A stretch of DNA of 20,002 nucleotides from a virus. Below, piece after piece: positions 5,607-13,936 of the stretch (position 1 is its first letter; every line of letters begins with the position of its first letter). Under the pieces are notes generated by a model. That model was not told the origin of the DNA, did no database searches, and worked only from the letters and a program-made list of their open reading frames with translations. The stretch lies in IMG/VR virus record IMGVR_UViG_3300010931_000047, positions 1 through 20,002 of that record; one strand, given 5' to 3'. Made by a program: the position numbers and the translations under genes.

Positions 5607-6059
5607 TCAGAGCAATCGTCTGACGCTCAAGATTCTCGATATGTCGTAGCTCGAAATTCTAACACTATTCGATTGGTTTCCGCCAAGCAGTTGCACGAAG
5701 TGCCCTGCTTGTCCCGCGTAGAACCCCACATGGCCCGGTGCGGTCGTGTTCTCGATTCCTGGCTGATCGCCCGATCCGCGCTGTAGCACAACGATATCGA
5801 ACCCGGCCTGTGCATTCGGTAATCCGACTTCCTTTCCAACCGTCAGCCAGGATCGTGCGAGCAGACTTTTCGACCGGGGCAGGCGCAGCAGTTTGCAAAT
5901 GTAATTGACGAATGCAGAACACCACGGCACCTCGTCATTCTGCGGCCAGTTGTTATCGAGTTTCAACATCGCAAGAATCTGCGGGTTGTCCATCGCACCG
6001 CCGACTTCGTCCGTGCCGACGAACACCTGTGCAATATCAAATGCCGTGACGTTCATCAT
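5607..6059 (-). CDS. Endolysin, TIGR02594-type Cys/His peptidase
   Basis: The 150-residue protein matches the TIGR02594 group of CHAP/NlpC-P60-like cell-wall hydrolases along its full length. It has the early DNPQILAMLKL segment, the nucleophile motif EVPWCSAFVNYIC (Cys47), LARSWLTVG, the DIVVLQRG strand, GHVGFYAG with candidate His110, and the hallmark LLGGNQSNSVRI (Asn128 region). Cys, His and the polar third residue are all present, so it should be active. It has no signal peptide, which means it needs a holin, and a candidate membrane protein is encoded directly upstream with a 4-nt ATGA overlap. It probably cleaves a peptide or amide bond of peptidoglycan; the exact bond is not determined. 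The tandem ATG ATG leaves the first residue uncertain by one codon. Confidence 0.87.
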   Translation of the reverse strand: MMNVTAFDIAQVFVGTDEVGGAMDNPQILAMLKLDNNWPQNDEVPWCSAFVNYICKLLRLPRSKSLLARSWLTVGKEVGLPNAQAGFDIVVLQRGSGDQPGIENTTAPGHVGFYAGQAGHFVQLLGGNQSNSVRISSYDISRILSVRRLL

Positions 6060-6430
6060 ATATCAGGCTCAACAGTGCAGCCTTCGGTTCGGTGACAGTT
6101 AATTTTTGTATCGAGTTCCCTGATCTCCGATTCGATTTCATCAACGTCCTCTGCCGCGTTCCCATCTTCGGGGTTTCTCCGCACATCGCGCTTCGCCTCG
6201 CGCAATTCACTCTGCAATGCAGACTTTCGAATGTTCAGAATTTGTACGGCGGTGCTGGTTTGGTACGTGTCGATTTTTTTCTCGAGCCGATTCAAGTCGA
6301 CAGTGAACAACGGTCGCCCGATTCCGGAGGCCGGCCACACCACGACGATTATCGTAAGCAGCGTCCCGATGCTCATGCCGATGAAAGTGTTCTTGGTGAT
6401 TTCGTGCCCTGCGATCTTCGCCACTTGCAA
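6056..6430 (-). CDS. One-helix membrane protein with coiled coil, holin candidate
   Basis: A 124-residue protein with a single strong membrane segment (about residues 15-38, FIGMSIGTLLTIIVVVWPASGIG) and a charged helical, coiled-coil-like domain (about 45-115, LNRLEKKIDTYQTS, SELREAKRDVRR). It ends with a short segment containing two cysteines (CHRTEGC). It sits immediately before the endolysin and overlaps it by 4 nt, the expected place for a holin. It is larger and more soluble than typical class III holins, so an accessory lysis or membrane scaffold role is possible. The start is not an ATG: TTG at 6430 has AAGG upstream, and GTG at 6424 has AGG at better spacing, shortening the protein by two residues. 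Confidence 0.6.
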   Translation of the reverse strand: MQVAKIAGHEITKNTFIGMSIGTLLTIIVVVWPASGIGRPLFTVDLNRLEKKIDTYQTSTAVQILNIRKSALQSELREAKRDVRRNPEDGNAAEDVDEIESEIRELDTKINCHRTEGCTVEPDI

Positions 6431-6441
6431 GCCTGCCTTTT

Positions 6442-6891
6442 CTATTTAGGTGTACCGACAACAGCATGAACGTGATTGATTCCGTTGTCCAACTCGGCAC
6501 CGCCATTGTAACGAATACGGGTGGTGATGACCGCCTTAAGCTCGGTGTCGTCGAGTGGCTCGATATATTCAACCGTTCGGTTGGTGCTGATAAAGTGCCA
6601 CACGTCAAGCGCATCACCACCAGTGGGTGCGTCGTCGACAATATCTTTACTGAACTTCACTGCGTACAGACCATCATTCAAATGATTCGGCATGATCCAG
6701 TCGGTTGCAGCTTGCAATTGCGTTTGCCTTACACCCTCGGTTTTTTCGATTGTTCCGTCCACACGAATCCGTAAAATCGCTATTGCAGTGTTGCCATTTT
6801 CAACTGCATGGTGAATATTGTCGCGACCAGTGACGGTAACAACTGGCACAAGTACCAATCTTTGAATGATGCTGCAGAGCAATAAGCCCAC
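6442..6891 (-). CDS. Unknown protein encoded after the tail fibre
   Basis: A 149-residue frame opening with a GTG whose G is also the last base of the stop of the long tail gene, so it is probably translated by re-initiation. Alternative TTG/GTG starts a few codons in cannot be excluded, because no strong ribosome binding site is visible. The segment GNTAIAILRIRVDGTIEKTEG followed by QAATDWIMPNHLNDGLYAVKF resembles small proteins of unknown function found next to tail fibre genes in other phages ('DGTV ... W-I-x-P-N ... Y-x-V-x-x'). That points to a minor virion or tail-tip protein, by position and loose likeness. There is no catalytic signature and no membrane helix. Confidence 0.68.
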   Translation of the reverse strand: MGLLLCSIIQRLVLVPVVTVTGRDNIHHAVENGNTAIAILRIRVDGTIEKTEGVRQTQLQAATDWIMPNHLNDGLYAVKFSKDIVDDAPTGGDALDVWHFISTNRTVEYIEPLDDTELKAVITTRIRYNGGAELDNGINHVHAVVGTPK

Positions 6892-9800
6892 TAGCTAAAA
6901 TTCTCTGCAAACGTGCCAATCAAAGTTGTTTTGGCGTCGCGTGAGCGAAGGTTAATCAGGAATCGGCCATTGGCAACATTCAAATTCGGTGCGATGCCCT
7001 CCGGCCAGCCAACGGTCCCGGCGATAGCCGTATCCCACGCAATCGTGCGTGGCGTTACGCCCTGTGTAACCTCGATTTCCAATTGACCGAGTCGACTCGT
7101 AGCGGGCCAGTTGGTGATCGTCAATGTCGTGATGCTTGCAGCATCCAGATTCAACAATACCGACTGACCTGTAGTGTAATTGATCGTCGTACTCGCAACA
7201 CCCGTCACCACCTGGTGCCTGACTGCAAAATCATCCATCAATGCGCGGATAATAGAATTGTCCTGCCAGTTCCAATTATTGGCTATATTCGCAGACGCAG
7301 TTCTATCAAGAAGATTCGCTTCGAGGATGCCTCCATAACTGGTGCCAGTTATTGCATCGAAATCTGCGTCGGTGGAACCAGCGATGAGACTCGTGATGTT
7401 GGTCATAGTAACCGTACCAGCAGTTATAGCTTTCAAGTCAATATCGCCACCATTAGGCACTGAAAGATCAAGTTGATTTGGTGTTGCACTCGTGGCCCCC
7501 CAGCCACGAATAGTTGGATTCAATGAGTTGTCAAAACTGTTACCGAAAATTATAATTAAATTCTGGTCATCGGCACCGGCACGGAAAGAGGCGTTACCCG
7601 TACTTGGGCTACTAACAATCCCGGCAGTGTTTAAAAACTGCCATATTCCAAATACATTTTCATTGGCCGATTTGTTGAGTAAATTTGCGTCGGCAATGCC
7701 ATCGTGCAAATGACCAAGCATCGAATACGCAGCGTCGCCCTCGGCCGGCGTCAGGAAAAGCGCGTCGCCCTCGGCCGGCGTCAGGAAAAGCGCGTCGCCC
7801 TCGGCCGGCGTCAGGAAAAGCGCGTCGCCCTCGGCCGGCGTCAGGAAAAACCCATCGTAATCGGCCTGCAAAGGAACGACCGCGCCAGTGCGACCATTGA
7901 ACGAATCGACAGGGCCGCTGTTGATTACCCATGTGCCATCGCCTTGTAAAACCTTCGCGGCATCTGCGGCAGGGGCATCCGGAACCAGCCCGGCGCTCAG
8001 AATGGTATCTACCACGTTATCGCCGAATTTTGGCGAGGTCGGATAAATAAAAATCGAGTCGATGCGCAGCGTGTCCAGCGTGCTCGTCGCGGGCCAGTCG
8101 CTGAGAAAGAACCTGTAGAACTGCGACGCGTCCGACTCGGGCACGTGGAAGAACAGCGACACAGTCAGAAACGCCGCAGTGGAGCGCGCTAAGATTTTCT
8201 TTGTGGAGCCGAACTTATTCCGGGTTCCACCCGTCTCGGCGGAGAAGCCCTCGACGCCAATTTCCAGCTCATGCTTGTCGAAGAAGGTATTGGTCTGCGT
8301 CTTGTAGGTGATGCGGAACTCATAATTGCCCGCGTTGATTCGGTGTCTGCGCAGGCCGATTAGCGCGGAGCGCGAGCCCGTGCCACCCGACGAGATTATA
8401 TCAACGGCATTCGAGCCATTAGTCCCTGCGCCGACGATCAGGGACACGGAGCCGGTCTGCGTCGGGCCGGTGCCCGGCTTAACGTCTGTGGTCCAAAACC
8501 CTCCGGCGAAGGCCGCAGCGGACTTGTCGAAGTCCGGATCGATCAGGATATTGGTGGCCGGAGCTCGCGGTGCAGCGGTTGCGGTTGTCGTGCTGGTATC
8601 AGGCTCGAACCTGCTGACATTTTTATCAGCACCACGCGTGCGCATCCAATAGAAGCGCCTCCTCGGATTTTCCCTCAATATTTCTCTGTACGGCGGTGCA
8701 GCAATCCTACTGATAATTACAGCGGTTGAGCGAACATTAGTATCGCTCGCGTGTATTTCGATTCCCCTAACCAGGGCTGACTCAGGAATCGTACACGACA
8801 ATTGAACTCCTTCAAACACGGGCGTCGCGATCAATGATATCGGTGGCGGCACTATCTCGTGTTGGTCGTCAGTGGGGGTCACATCACAAGGCAAGAATGA
8901 AATCCGAAAGTTCACGCCCGACTGATCGAACCCACTGATGCGATCAGCCATGAACGGCGCCATGTTTCTCAACGGTGCATTTTGTTGGACAAGACTGCGA
9001 TGCTGACTCGGACCATCCAAAAGCGGTAACGCAAACTGCGCAGGCACATCACCAGTGAGTGCAAAAAAGTGCCCCGCCAAATCAGGGAATGTCTGCCCGG
9101 AACCATCTATCAGCCACAACATTGCACCGGGCGAGCCAGCACCACCAGCACCGCCATAGGTATGAAAGATCGGATTACTTGAGATGAAAAACGTAGTGGG
9201 TTGTATCGAATCAGCCCCGTCCAGACGAATTTCGCCAGCTATGCCGAAGTCTCCACCTCGACAAACAACGCAAAGTGCAGCACCACCAGCACCACCAGAA
9301 CCGCCAGCACTTTTCATGTGCGTACGTCCGGCCAGACCTATTTTTAATCCTGCCCTCTGTCCGAACGCTCCGCCGCCGCCGCGCATATCGGTTGGTATGC
9401 CGATGATCGAACCATTGCCGGCGTCGTCAACCTCAAGGATTAGGTTCGGGAATGAATCGAAACGCCCTTGCGTAAAATATCCCGTAGTCACCCACACCCA
9501 ACTAGGCTCCCCGCCATCGTCGGGCTGCCGGATCAACAAGCCACCGTGCGTCTTGCTATTTCCAATGAATCCCTGTACGCCAAAATTCTCTTTGTTGCGA
9601 AAATAGTAGTGCTCATTTACCAGGAAAGTATCGACGCCCGAAATATGGCCTTGCCCCGTGCCGATGATCGAACCATTGATGGTCAAAAAACCTTTAACGC
9701 GGAGTTGCACATTCTGTTCAATGTTCAGAGTCGTGGTCGAGCTGATCGTAAGCGGCGCAGCGTGATAGAAAATCGCGCCCGCAGCATTCATGTCGGCATC

Positions 9801-11543
9801 ACCGACCAGAGTGAATGTTCCGGCATTGGTCACATTGCCTGTCATCAATCCCAGCACACCCGACAGCGCAGTGCCTTCCTGTGAATAAAAAGCATCGGGT
9901 AGACAAATAGTGGCCGTGATCGGTGGAATCTCGTCGGCACGTTCTGAACTGCCGAACAATTTCAGCTTGACGCCTTTGAGCCAATCGACGGTCATTCCAT
10001 GCACGACCATTGTCCGAACCAGGTTGCTCCCGGCCTGGCTGTAATCTCGAATATTCGACAAGTTCACCCGAACGGCATCGCCCACTTCAAGCGGGTTCAT
10101 CAGGTGGAAACCATTTATATCCAGGCGTAAGGGAGGCCCTGTATACATATCGCGCAGCGAAGTAAGCAACTGCCGCAAAACCTGTTCGGTAAATCGAGTA
10201 CCGACCAGACCACGGAATGACATTCGCTTTTCGAGAGCCTGTCCGTGTTTCGCAATCGACAGAGAATCAACAATGATGGTCGAGCGAATATATCGATCAC
10301 CATTCCAGTTCCAATCGACACGCAGATTGTTTTGCATCGATCCCATATCGTGCCGTAGATTGCCCGATCCAATCACATTGCTGTTGTTGATCTCGAACTG
10401 GTACGGTGAATCGGACAGGGAAGGCACCATGCGTTTCAAGCCGAGCTGACCGTCTGCATAAACGGGCGAGAACAACCCAAGCAGCAAATAAAGTTCTGTC
10501 TCTAAAAACGTCTTGGCATCCTGTTTTTCAATGCCATCGAATCGCAGAATTACCCCAGCCGTGTCGTCGGTCGGCACCCACAGATCGTCGCCAATTGCCT
10601 TGAAGTCAGCCAATCGAACGAACGCTGTCGGAACGGCAGCGTGCCAACTGCCGGGCAACACATTAGCGGTCCCTTCAATGACCCCGGTCAGGACCGCGTA
10701 GGCCAGTTTGACAGCCGGTAATTCGAGGTAGACGTACTCCTCCACCTTCGGTCGGCGGTCGCTAGCCGACGCGAGATTGACTTCGACAGCCTGCGCAGTG
10801 GTCTGCAATGCTCCACGAGTAACATTCGTAAAACTGTTCCCGACAATATCCGCGGTCGGGCAGCTAATGATTTCCTTTGTCGAATCGATCCGAATGTAAA
10901 TTACATCGAGGCCCGGAGCATCCGAATAACTCGTGCCATGCACGTTGCCCTCGAATCCGGACAAATCGAGCACTGGAATAGTGGTCGCTGCTTCTGCGAT
11001 CGACGCGGTAAGGTAGGTCTGCGCAAGTTTGAAAATTTGTTTTTTTATGGTCCGCTGAATATCCGTGCACTTGATTGAGTATTTGCCTTCCTTTGTCTCA
11101 ACAGCCTGAATGACCTGGGTCTGAAAAAGCACGAAGTTATCGAAGTCGGGATTGTCGCCGGTGCTTGTGCCATCAAGAATACCCGCACCATCCTGCTCGC
11201 TCTTGTAGCCGACAAAGAACTGCACCGTGCGACCACGCAGGCCGATATTGTTTGTTGTTAGCTGGGTTCGAACGACATTGGTAAACGCGTTCGCAAGGTC
11301 AACAATATCGAACGACATTGAGCCGATAGTCGCATTGGCACGATCCGGGTTCAACGTTTGGCTCGTGGCACTGATTTCAACGATCGCGTTCTGTATTACG
11401 GCAAGCGCAGTCGGCACATTCGCGATATCATCGTGCGAGCTGAGGTGCTGCAACGTGCCATCGAAATCGATGCTGACCACATAGCGCGGCTGTTTCGAGC
11501 CGTCAACATTGTCAGTGGCAAATAGTGTGTTATCAGCTCTCAC
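6891..11543 (-). CDS. Tail hub / tip and fibre protein, 1550 residues
   Basis: This very large protein occupies the lambda gpJ position. Residues about 1-540 look like a tail hub domain (for example GRTVQFFVGYKSEQDG and MNPLEVGDAVRVNL). Residues about 575-635 are a repetitive beta stretch (TISSTTTLNIEQNVQLRVKG). About 715-805 is glycine-rich (SAGGSGGAGGAALCV). About 895-1000 looks like a fibronectin-III domain. About 1000-1175 looks like a carbohydrate-binding-type beta sandwich. Then come a fibre joint (DSFNGRTGAVVPLQADYD), a 10-residue tandem repeat (FLTPAEGDAL), and a beta-rich C-terminal tail domain also seen at the ends of other phage tail proteins. It probably closes the tail tube and binds the host receptor. 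The start is a GTG overlapping the previous stop by 11 nt. The hub call rests on position and character; domain limits are approximate. Confidence 0.82.
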   Translation of the reverse strand: MRADNTLFATDNVDGSKQPRYVVSIDFDGTLQHLSSHDDIANVPTALAVIQNAIVEISATSQTLNPDRANATIGSMSFDIVDLANAFTNVVRTQLTTNNIGLRGRTVQFFVGYKSEQDGAGILDGTSTGDNPDFDNFVLFQTQVIQAVETKEGKYSIKCTDIQRTIKKQIFKLAQTYLTASIAEAATTIPVLDLSGFEGNVHGTSYSDAPGLDVIYIRIDSTKEIISCPTADIVGNSFTNVTRGALQTTAQAVEVNLASASDRRPKVEEYVYLELPAVKLAYAVLTGVIEGTANVLPGSWHAAVPTAFVRLADFKAIGDDLWVPTDDTAGVILRFDGIEKQDAKTFLETELYLLLGLFSPVYADGQLGLKRMVPSLSDSPYQFEINNSNVIGSGNLRHDMGSMQNNLRVDWNWNGDRYIRSTIIVDSLSIAKHGQALEKRMSFRGLVGTRFTEQVLRQLLTSLRDMYTGPPLRLDINGFHLMNPLEVGDAVRVNLSNIRDYSQAGSNLVRTMVVHGMTVDWLKGVKLKLFGSSERADEIPPITATICLPDAFYSQEGTALSGVLGLMTGNVTNAGTFTLVGDADMNAAGAIFYHAAPLTISSTTTLNIEQNVQLRVKGFLTINGSIIGTGQGHISGVDTFLVNEHYYFRNKENFGVQGFIGNSKTHGGLLIRQPDDGGEPSWVWVTTGYFTQGRFDSFPNLILEVDDAGNGSIIGIPTDMRGGGGAFGQRAGLKIGLAGRTHMKSAGGSGGAGGAALCVVCRGGDFGIAGEIRLDGADSIQPTTFFISSNPIFHTYGGAGGAGSPGAMLWLIDGSGQTFPDLAGHFFALTGDVPAQFALPLLDGPSQHRSLVQQNAPLRNMAPFMADRISGFDQSGVNFRISFLPCDVTPTDDQHEIVPPPISLIATPVFEGVQLSCTIPESALVRGIEIHASDTNVRSTAVIISRIAAPPYREILRENPRRRFYWMRTRGADKNVSRFEPDTSTTTATAAPRAPATNILIDPDFDKSAAAFAGGFWTTDVKPGTGPTQTGSVSLIVGAGTNGSNAVDIISSGGTGSRSALIGLRRHRINAGNYEFRITYKTQTNTFFDKHELEIGVEGFSAETGGTRNKFGSTKKILARSTAAFLTVSLFFHVPESDASQFYRFFLSDWPATSTLDTLRIDSIFIYPTSPKFGDNVVDTILSAGLVPDAPAADAAKVLQGDGTWVINSGPVDSFNGRTGAVVPLQADYDGFFLTPAEGDALFLTPAEGDALFLTPAEGDALFLTPAEGDAAYSMLGHLHDGIADANLLNKSANENVFGIWQFLNTAGIVSSPSTGNASFRAGADDQNLIIIFGNSFDNSLNPTIRGWGATSATPNQLDLSVPNGGDIDLKAITAGTVTMTNITSLIAGSTDADFDAITGTSYGGILEANLLDRTASANIANNWNWQDNSIIRALMDDFAVRHQVVTGVASTTINYTTGQSVLLNLDAASITTLTITNWPATSRLGQLEIEVTQGVTPRTIAWDTAIAGTVGWPEGIAPNLNVANGRFLINLRSRDAKTTLIGTFAENFS
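7732..7849 (-). repeat. 30-bp tandem repeat, about four copies, in the tail fibre gene
   Basis: Four consecutive 30-bp units (starting near 7732, 7761, 7791 and 7821) are identical apart from the outermost bases. A faint fifth unit may follow around 7851-7870. In the gene frame each encodes FLTPAEGDAL. As 30 is a multiple of three, gain or loss of units keeps the frame. The units are GC-rich compared with their surroundings, and the perfect nucleotide identity indicates recent expansion by slippage or recombination. Confidence 0.95.
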
Positions 11544-11934
11544 GGATCACGAATGCGTAGCGGTGAAATTTCTTGGCCTGTTCGGATTCCGGATATGATT
11601 TCGACACCATCAAACAAGAAACAGGATTGTCGGGCACAGCGATCGAGCCGTACCGATCAAACGTAAACAGTTCGGCATTCTCGACCGATGCCATAAACTC
11701 AAGCAGTCGCGCCTCGTCCAGGTTACGCGGTTCAATCGATTGCGACTGACAGGAATAATGCTTCTCGCTTCGCAGCAATATCGATTCGACCGAACCACTG
11801 AGCGATGTATTTTGTCGTACCTGCGCACGTCGCGTCAGTCGCCTTGACAGTAACCGAAAGTCACGAGTGACCAGCTCAAGGTTCGATGTTCCGGGCGACA
11901 ATTCTCGCCTCGCTGTGTAAATAAAAATGCTCAT
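11533..11934 (-). CDS. Small tail-tip protein, unknown family
   Basis: A 133-residue protein encoded between the tape measure and the hub/fibre genes. It is coupled to both: its ATG overlaps the tape measure stop (ATGA) and its stop overlaps the next GTG by 11 nt. The sequence is probably mixed beta (SIFIYTARRELSPGTSN, ELFTFDRYGSIAVPDN, KKFHRYAFVIRES) with one basic region (RLLSRRLTRRAQVR). In lambda-like tails this position holds tail-tip initiator components (gpM/gpL group), and a distal-tail-type role is likely from position alone. I do not recognise the family. Confidence 0.72.
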   Translation of the reverse strand: MSIFIYTARRELSPGTSNLELVTRDFRLLSRRLTRRAQVRQNTSLSGSVESILLRSEKHYSCQSQSIEPRNLDEARLLEFMASVENAELFTFDRYGSIAVPDNPVSCLMVSKSYPESEQAKKFHRYAFVIRES

Positions 11935-13775
11935 CCGTTTACCCCCGCGAGTAATTCTGCATTGCGTCCCTGTCCAGAGACAATAATGACGTCGCGATTT
12001 TCCGATGCCTCGCGCAGCGCATCAGCCAATGCGTCGATAGCATCCGGTGTGATGCCGAACAGATTCGGGAATATCAACTGCACGACTCCTTGCTGTTGTA
12101 CTGCCGCGCCGCCAGAGTCAGGGGCAGGGTCATTCGCCGCGTCAGAGCCGCTGAAGTCTCCTGTACCGAATCCTCCACCTCCGCCCAATCCACCCAGACC
12201 ACCGCCACCGCCAACACCGCCAACGCCCGTTAGCGCAGTCGCGGCAATCAACCCGGCTTGTGCAGCGCCAAAGGCAATAATGGCAGCCGCAGCAGGAGGT
12301 CCGGCAATCGGACCGAGGTCTGCCAGTGCTTTCATCGAAGCCGCCGCCGTGTTTTGAATCACCCTGGCAATCGCAAGGCCCTTTTCGACAAGGAACAGTG
12401 CGCGAGCGACGGTTTTATTTTTTCCTACCAACACCTGCAAGATTTGTATACTGGCCTGCGCGGTGGCCTGTCGCAACTGTATTGTTTGTTGCGCGGCTCG
12501 CTCTTCTAATTTCCTTTGCGCATTCAATGCGACTCGTTGTTCACGGGCCTCGTCGGCCAAGATTTTTTTCAGTTCTTTCGCGCGATCAAGCTGCAATCGA
12601 ATGAAGTCTTTGTTTGCCTGTTCTTCGTTTTTTATCCGCATAAGGAGGCGCTCAGCGTCGGCTGTCTGCTCTATTTCCTGCGCCTTTATTCGGGCTTCCT
12701 CGGTTTGCGCGGCTTTCATATCCGCGATTTTTTTCTCCGCAGCCAGAATAACTTGCGCGCGGCGATCCTGCTCAACCTGAACTTCAACCAGACGCGCTTC
12801 GGCGGCTTCTTTTTCACGTAGTAGTAATGCCTCCTCCCGTTTTATTATGCCCACGAATGGCGATCCGACGTTCGCTATGATTATTCCCTGCCTCGCGATT
12901 TTGCGAATCTTTTCAAGCACATCTTCGAGGTCAGCAATCTCGTCCAGTTGCACTTCAACGCGCACGGCAAGTTCGATGCCGCTCAAACCGCGAACATCAT
13001 TTTCCACAAGCCCAAGCTGCTCGAACAGCAGCGCCATCGCAGGAATGAAATCACGACGCAAAGTAACAACAAAATTAGTAAGCCCCTCATTGGCATCTTT
13101 CATGCCCGGAGCGAATCGCCGCGCCAGATCGAAACTAAGCCCTTTCACTGATTCCTGTAAGTCGGTGAATGCATCGTTGGCTTCCTCGATGCTGGCCGCA
13201 TCAACAGCCGATATTGCAGTGCCGAATCGTTTTGTCTTTTCCTCTGCTTCCTCGAAACCCGCAGCTCCTGCCTCCAATGTGCGCAGCAACGCAGCGCCCC
13301 GACCGCCGAACAACTCGTATGCCGCGAGCACTTTTTCAGATTGCGTGTTGAGGCCTTTCATGGCCTCGGCGATCTGCAGGAATTGTTCATCCGGGCTCGT
13401 CCTCGAAAGCGCCACCGCTTCTAAGCCGAGTTTTTTCAGGGTGTCAGTGGCAAGCCCGGTTCCTTCTGCGGCTTCCGCCACGACTCGCGTGACATTGATC
13501 AGCGACTTTTCGAGAGTCTTCTGCTCGATTCCGGTTTTCGCGGCAACCAATTTGAAGGCAGCAAGTTTTTCGGTGGTAATTCCGAGCAATCGAGACTGTT
13601 TCGCAAGGGCATCGATTTGTTGCAGGCCCTGACGAGTGAGTAAGGCAATTCCAGCCGCTGCGGCAGCCAGGCCAACAGTGGCGAATCGTCCGAGTTTTTG
13701 ATTGACCTGGGTGAACGCGCGCTTCGTGCGATCCTGCGCCGTTAAGACTATTTCTGCTTGGTTGCGTCGAGCCAT
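11931..13775 (-). CDS. Tail tape measure protein
   Basis: A 614-residue protein with the tape measure layout. The N-terminal domain has hydrophobic segments (FATVGLAAAAAGIALL), and a TMP-like helical region reads TTEKLAAFKLVAAKTGI, then SPDEQFLQIAEAMKGL, then ELFGGRGAALLRTL (residues about 70-165). A long charged coiled coil spans about 280-440. A hydrophobic Ala-rich stretch (about 485-520) and a glycine-rich linker (GVGGVGGGGGLGGLGGGGG, about 520-545) lead into a compact C-terminal domain. The protein sets tail length; using the usual rule of about 0.15 nm per residue its tail would be near 90 nm, a short siphovirus tail. It follows the tail assembly chaperone, as expected, and its ATG at 13775 lies inside the end of the frameshifted chaperone reading frame. 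Confidence 0.92.
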   Translation of the reverse strand: MARRNQAEIVLTAQDRTKRAFTQVNQKLGRFATVGLAAAAAGIALLTRQGLQQIDALAKQSRLLGITTEKLAAFKLVAAKTGIEQKTLEKSLINVTRVVAEAAEGTGLATDTLKKLGLEAVALSRTSPDEQFLQIAEAMKGLNTQSEKVLAAYELFGGRGAALLRTLEAGAAGFEEAEEKTKRFGTAISAVDAASIEEANDAFTDLQESVKGLSFDLARRFAPGMKDANEGLTNFVVTLRRDFIPAMALLFEQLGLVENDVRGLSGIELAVRVEVQLDEIADLEDVLEKIRKIARQGIIIANVGSPFVGIIKREEALLLREKEAAEARLVEVQVEQDRRAQVILAAEKKIADMKAAQTEEARIKAQEIEQTADAERLLMRIKNEEQANKDFIRLQLDRAKELKKILADEAREQRVALNAQRKLEERAAQQTIQLRQATAQASIQILQVLVGKNKTVARALFLVEKGLAIARVIQNTAAASMKALADLGPIAGPPAAAAIIAFGAAQAGLIAATALTGVGGVGGGGGLGGLGGGGGFGTGDFSGSDAANDPAPDSGGAAVQQQGVVQLIFPNLFGITPDAIDALADALREASENRDVIIVSGQGRNAELLAGVNG

Positions 13776-13936
13776 TTTTTGTGCACCGCGTATGGCGATT
13801 CGCCTTTGATTGCGAAGTATGCCATCCAGGCGCGAAATTCGGTAGCAGTCAGCCTACGAACGTAATCGAGCGATCGGCCCAGCTTTTCGGCGCACCAGTG
13901 CTGAGCGAACAGCTCCGGGTTATCCCTTATTTTTTT
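13748..13936 (-). CDS. Tail chaperone frameshift extension (GT-like, T part)
   Basis: This 62-codon open stretch has no usable start codon of its own. It opens only at the A9 run (a stop in its frame, TAA, lies just upstream) and ends at TAG 28 nt inside the tape measure gene. It encodes DNPELFAQHWCAEKLGR, then RRLTATEFRAWMAYFAIKGE, which resembles the T part of lambda-like GT tail chaperones. It lies +1 (equivalently -2) relative to the upstream chaperone gene, and the -1 frame is closed by TAA. Slippage on the A run would give a fusion of about 181 (+1) or 182 (-2) residues. The position between chaperone and tape measure is exactly where GT frameshifts occur. Confidence 0.83.
   Translation of the reverse strand, partial: KKIRDNPELFAQHWCAEKLGRSLDYVRRLTATEFRAWMAYFAIKGESPYAVHKKWLDATKQK

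Noticed and set aside
7732-7849. CRISPR-like array
   Set aside because: The units are directly abutting with no unique spacers and are in frame inside a coding gene.
7660-7949. Repetitive arginine-rich frames in several reading frames across the 30-bp repeat
   Set aside because: The repeat length is a multiple of three, so several frames stay open by chance. Only the frame of the 1550-residue gene continues on both sides with sensible protein sequence.
9184-9606. A 140-codon proline-rich open frame on the plus strand
   Set aside because: It is antisense to the glycine-rich part of the tail hub/fibre gene (Gly codons read backwards give Pro/Ala), which explains its composition.
12847-13632. 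A 261-codon open frame on the plus strand
   Set aside because: It lies wholly antisense to the tape measure gene, is Ser/Ala/Arg-rich low-complexity sequence, has no ribosome binding site and matches no family. It is a mirror of the tape measure coiled coil.
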